Assembly (NCBI GenBank): GCA_937876395.1
Contig: CALEIM010000044.1
Coordinates: forward strand, 1 to 8,444
Source of the DNA: an uncultured Wenzhouxiangella sp.
GTDB taxonomy: Bacteria > Pseudomonadota > Gammaproteobacteria > Xanthomonadales > Wenzhouxiangellaceae
Direction of reading: 5' to 3'
Length of the DNA: 8,444 nucleotides
Every line of letters starts with the position of its first letter. The first letter of the stretch is position 1. The notes under the pieces are model-generated. The model was not told the origin of the DNA, did no database searches, and saw only the letters and a program-made list of their open reading frames with translations. Of the stretch, positions 5,515 through 8,444 are shown one piece after another. Both the position numbers and the translations under genes were made by a program.

Positions 5515-7599
5515 ATGAAATCCATATTCCGATGCCTGCTGACAAGTTCCGCACCGTCTTCCGCAAGTGGGCTTTGCGGCCTGCTTTGTGTCGTTGCGAT
5601 GCTGGTCCCGATTTCATCGGTTTCTGCCGAAGCATTTTCCGTAGCTTCCAGCCTTAGCGCCCACTGGTACAACCCCGACCGAAGCGGGGAGGGGCTGGTA
5701 CTGGAAATCCTGAGCAATGATTCGGCGCTCGTCTATTGGTTCACCTACGATGAGGACGGAAATCAACGCTGGCTGATCGACTACGGCGATATTGATGGCC
5801 AAGAGATCATATTCCCGACGCTGACGGTCACACGAGGCGGGCGTTTTGGACCCAACTTCAAACCTGAGGATGTTGAACCGGGGGTGGTTGGCGAAGCCGT
5901 TTTCAGTTTCGACAGCTGTAATTCCGGGCAGTGGAGCTTTGAAGCTTTCGGGCAAAGCGCCAGCTATGAGGTCGTTCGCCTGACCGAAACCATGGCGGCC
6001 AACTGCCACTCACCCAACGGCCCGCCAGGCTGGCCGATTCGAGAATATGCCGGCCTCAGCGGCTCCTGGTACGACCCTTCACACGCCGGCGAGGGCTACA
6101 CTCTGCAATGGATGTCACGAGACGAAGCCGTACTGATCTGGTTCAGCTATGACCCTGACGGCAATCAGTACTGGATGATCGGCACAGGCACCAGAGAGGG
6201 CGATCAACTTGCATTCCCAAACTTGCAGACAACAACGGGCGGTCGATTTGGCGATCGGTTTGACAGCGCTCAGATCGAGGCCACAGATTGGGGGTCGCTG
6301 GTCCTCGATCTTGACTGCGATGAGGGCACCGCAGACTACGCGTCCATTCTGCCGGAATTCAAAAGTGGAGAACTCTCACTCTCGCGGCTAAGCTTCATCA
6401 ACGATGTAGGCTGCCCGTGGACGCCACCCTCAATCGCGAATATCTATTCGGTCAGCTATGAGGAAATCCCGCTCAGAGGCACAAGCAATGTTCGCCCGAT
6501 GGATATTTCGAACCTGGGCCATGTAGCTGCAGCGCAATGGATTGCGGGTGGCCTGAAGGTCTGGACTTGGAGTCCAGGCAGCCTCACGGTCCGAGAGCTT
6601 CCCGGCTTGAGACGTTCCGAACCCGTACTGATCAGACCCGATGGATTGGAAATAGTCGCCCACGACCACTCTCCGTATACGCCCGAGGGATTGGCAGGCG
6701 GGCTACCGATGGTCTGGAACGGCAATGAGTGGCTGGAGTGGCCGGGACGGTCTGAAAACAACACATTGGTGCAGGGCTACTCCCAAGATGGTAGTCACAC
6801 CGTCGGAACCGTGCACGTACCAATAGAAGGCGTGTCTCGGAGTCGAGCTTGGCGCATTGACCAGAGTGGTTTACAAGAAATCTTGCCGATTGGCGATGGG
6901 ATGCTTAATAGCCGCGGTGAGGCTATCAGCGAAGACGGCCTGACTGTCGTAGGAGATCAGATAACCTCTGACGGGCTCCGGCCATTTCGGTACAGCTCGA
7001 TCTGGGTGGGCCAAGGCGAACCCGCTATCATCCGAGACCCAAGCGGGACACCCCTCGCCTACCCTGCGGGATGTAACAGCGACTGCTCAATCATTACTGG
7101 CGTATTTCAGGGCGGGGAGTTGGATTTGGAGCACCCAAATTTTGGTCAAGCCTGGCTGTGGGTAAATGGCGTTGGCGTCAAGTATCTTCCAAGAATAGAC
7201 GATGCCATAGAAAGCCCCAGTCCCCTGCAAGCCCCCAACACTCAGCATGTAAACTCTGGCCTAGAAGTCGTGCCTGAGCTGTCAGCCTGGCGGATTCTTC
7301 CGACCTACGCTGTACAGGGCATAACCAGAAACGGGTCAATGATCGTGGGGCGATACTTGCATGACGTAAAAGGCTTTCGTAGCTCTCGTGCATTCCTTTG
7401 GACTCAAGCGACTGGAATGGTCACTGCAAATGAACTGCTCCAGGCTGCCGGCGTCGATGAGGACGGCTGGTTCACAATGAGCCAAACAGCCATATCCCCG
7501 AATGGCAAATATCTCCTGATTTCGGGAACACGCTTTGGCTCAAACCCGGGCCTTGAAGGTAGTCCGAGGGCGGCCGTTCTGACCCTGATTCTGAAATGA
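5515..7599 (+). CDS. Exported protein with two tandem W-Y-x-P/G-E-G domains and a HAF-like C-terminal half
   Basis: This 694-residue secreted protein of unknown function starts with a signal peptide (hydrophobic 20-34, likely cut after V-S-A, residue 38). Two repeats of about 120-135 residues follow: L-S-A-H-W-Y-N-P-D-R-S-G-E-G at 47-60 and L-S-G-S-W-Y-D-P-S-H-A-G-E-G at 181-194. Each continues with Y/I-W-F-x-Y-D-x-D-G-N-Q-x-W, then T-x-G-G-R-F-G, and ends with two cysteines (C135/C164; C268/C300) that may form one disulfide each. Residues ~320-690 hold repeated beta-strand modules such as R-A-W-R-I-D-Q-S-G-L, A-I-S-E-D-G-L-T-V-V-G, Q-A-W-L-W-V-N-G and R-A-F-L-W-T-Q-A-T-G-M, like HAF-repeat or propeller-type extracellular proteins. 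There is no sortase, PEP-CTERM or autotransporter tail. Ribosome site is weak (GGGGTGGG). Frequent AGA, ATA, CGA and TTG codons differ from the genes to the left. It likely forms an operon with the next ORF, 40 nt downstream. Confidence 0.85.
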   Translation: MKSIFRCLLTSSAPSSASGLCGLLCVVAMLVPISSVSAEAFSVASSLSAHWYNPDRSGEGLVLEILSNDSALVYWFTYDEDGNQRWLIDYGDIDGQEIIFPTLTVTRGGRFGPNFKPEDVEPGVVGEAVFSFDSCNSGQWSFEAFGQSASYEVVRLTETMAANCHSPNGPPGWPIREYAGLSGSWYDPSHAGEGYTLQWMSRDEAVLIWFSYDPDGNQYWMIGTGTREGDQLAFPNLQTTTGGRFGDRFDSAQIEATDWGSLVLDLDCDEGTADYASILPEFKSGELSLSRLSFINDVGCPWTPPSIANIYSVSYEEIPLRGTSNVRPMDISNLGHVAAAQWIAGGLKVWTWSPGSLTVRELPGLRRSEPVLIRPDGLEIVAHDHSPYTPEGLAGGLPMVWNGNEWLEWPGRSENNTLVQGYSQDGSHTVGTVHVPIEGVSRSRAWRIDQSGLQEILPIGDGMLNSRGEAISEDGLTVVGDQITSDGLRPFRYSSIWVGQGEPAIIRDPSGTPLAYPAGCNSDCSIITGVFQGGELDLEHPNFGQAWLWVNGVGVKYLPRIDDAIESPSPLQAPNTQHVNSGLEVVPELSAWRILPTYAVQGITRNGSMIVGRYLHDVKGFRSSRAFLWTQATGMVTANELLQAAGVDEDGWFTMSQTAISPNGKYLLISGTRFGSNPGLEGSPRAAVLTLILK

Positions 7600-7603
7600 G
7601 GAA

Positions 7604-7626
7604 ATCAACCAGGCAAGGGGGTTGAT
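7604..7626 (+). repeat. Inverted repeat between the two exported-protein genes
   Basis: ATCAACC (7604-7610), 9-nt loop, GGTTGAT (7620-7626): a 7-bp perfect inverted repeat just after the TGA of the first gene. The loop and 3' arm include the AAGGGGG that could serve a start at ATG 7628, so the hairpin could influence that start. There is no T run, so it is not an intrinsic terminator. Confidence 0.35.
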
Positions 7627-7639
7627 AATGGAGACAATC

Positions 7640-8444
7640 ATGAACACCCCTCTCGTAAAAGGCTTGAGTGTCACAGCCAGCGCATTATTGATTCTTGGCG
7701 TAACTCTACCGGCGTTGGGAGCCGAATACAGAAATGCATCCGAGTACCTTCAGGTCGAACTCGACTTGACTGAAGAAGAGGCCCAAAAGCGCCTAACTGG
7801 AGAGCGATTAGCGGCACGGGCTCGCCATTACGCTATCGCGCTTGTAGGCGAGGGCTATGCCGGCTCTTGGTTTGATCCCAACTCGAATACCCTTGTAGTA
7901 GCGACAGTGGATGAGTCGGACTTTTCATTGATCAAGGCCGCCGGTGCCATCCAGGCCGGCATCGACCAGGCTGCGGGCCGGTTCGACCGCGAGTCGGCCA
8001 TGCGCAGCCTGGCGGCGGCGCAGGCGGCCGGCCTCGACAAGGCCACCCGGGACCGGCTGGCCCGGCAGGCGCAGGCGATCCCCGGCGTGGGCGACGTGGT
8101 ACCCGGCGATCCGGGCCGGATGACCGTGCGCAGCGGCGGCGACGAAGCCTACGCGCTGACCGCGCGGACCATCAGCCTGGACGAATACGCGCGCTTCGCA
8201 TCCGCCAGCGGCCGCGAGCCGGCGCTGTGCCGCGAACGCGCGTCGCTGCTGCGGATGTTCTCGCCGCGTGACTGGTCCTCGCCCGGCTTCGAGCAGTCGG
8301 GGACGGACGGGGTGGCCTGCGTGTCCTGGGACGATGCCGATGCCTATGCGCGCTGGCTGGGCCAGCGCAACGGCGCCCGCTACCGCCTGCCCACGGCGGG
8401 CGAAGCGGCCGCGTTCCCGGCCGCCACCGGCGCCACCCCGCTGG
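7640..8444 (+). CDS. Exported chimeric ORF: alpha-lytic-protease-type prodomain, then formylglycine-enzyme-like domain (runs off right edge)
   Basis: The frame is open from ATG 7640 to the window end (268 residues, no stop). GGAG lies 6 nt before ATG 7640; ATG 7628 is an in-frame alternative. A signal peptide covers residues 1-28 (cut after A-L-G-A). Residues ~38-103 match the prodomain of alpha-lytic-type S1 proteases: L-T-E-E-E-A, then E-G-Y-A-G-S-W-F-D-P, L-V-V-A-T-V and I-K-A-A-G-A. Instead of a second prodomain segment and protease, residues 104-150 form an Ala-rich helical stretch. Then comes an FGE-sulfatase/SUMF1-like region: T-I-S-L-D-E-Y-A-R-F-A (178-188), S-P-R-D-W-S-S-P-G-F-E-Q (208-219), V-A-C-V-S-W-D-D-A-D-A-Y-A-R-W-L (225-240) and R-Y-R-L-P-T (247-252). 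Base composition jumps at the switch: 7741-7800 is 32/60 GC, 8041-8100 is 49/60. Catalytic residues of FGE enzymes lie beyond the edge. A true fusion, recombination or misassembly are all possible. Confidence 0.6.
   Translation, partial: MNTPLVKGLSVTASALLILGVTLPALGAEYRNASEYLQVELDLTEEEAQKRLTGERLAARARHYAIALVGEGYAGSWFDPNSNTLVVATVDESDFSLIKAAGAIQAGIDQAAGRFDRESAMRSLAAAQAAGLDKATRDRLARQAQAIPGVGDVVPGDPGRMTVRSGGDEAYALTARTISLDEYARFASASGREPALCRERASLLRMFSPRDWSSPGFEQSGTDGVACVSWDDADAYARWLGQRNGARYRLPTAGEAAAFPAATGATPL

Noticed and set aside
7855..8046. 63-residue minus-strand open frame
   Set aside because: It is antisense to the exported chimeric ORF and spans its composition switch with no motif of its own.

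Overview
The window looks like chromosomal DNA from a gammaproteobacterium. It starts inside a 16S rRNA gene whose 5' third reads as gammaproteobacterial. Most protein genes have high-GC codon use, and several gene types (heme A synthase, a DNR-type Crp/Fnr regulator, tandem W-Y-x-P/G-E-G domains, an alpha-lytic-protease-type prodomain, a formylglycine-enzyme-like domain) are common in the Xanthomonadales/Lysobacterales/Wenzhouxiangella area. That placement is inference.

Layout. (1) 1-343, minus: 5' part of a 16S rRNA gene, running off the left edge, with a leader and two strong tandem sigma70-type rRNA promoters (529-556 and 637-664). (2) 867-1680, plus: a DNR-like Crp/Fnr regulator preceded by a perfect FNR/DNR box, TTGAT-N4-ATCAA. 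(3) 1689-2756, minus: heme A synthase (CtaA/Cox15), convergent with the regulator. (4) 2762-3337: two damaged or minimal genes, a frameshifted and C-terminally short DUF1566/Lcl lipoprotein (minus) and a 66-residue rubrerythrin-like half domain (plus). (5) 3495-3842, plus: a small periplasmic class I cytochrome c, followed by a 12-bp perfect hairpin. (6) 3932-4222: no confident gene, but a possible coding remnant split at an A7 run. (7) 4231-5100, minus: pirin, with an unrecognised small ORF upstream of it. (8) 5443-8444, plus: a strong promoter, a 694-residue exported protein with two tandem 120-residue W/C-rich domains and a HAF-like C-terminal half, then a second exported ORF that runs off the right edge.

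Functional thread. The left and middle parts carry respiratory functions: an NO/low-oxygen type regulator, heme A for cytochrome oxidase, and a periplasmic cytochrome c. Between 2760 and 4230 the DNA carries several broken or minimal genes. From about 5440 codon use changes and secreted accessory proteins begin.

The most unusual point is the last ORF. It opens as an alpha-lytic-protease-type exported proprotein at moderate GC, then near 7934-7951 switches in frame, with a sharp jump in GC, to a formylglycine-generating-enzyme-like sequence. This is either a new domain fusion or a recombination/assembly joint. No CRISPR array, tRNA gene or insertion sequence was found.
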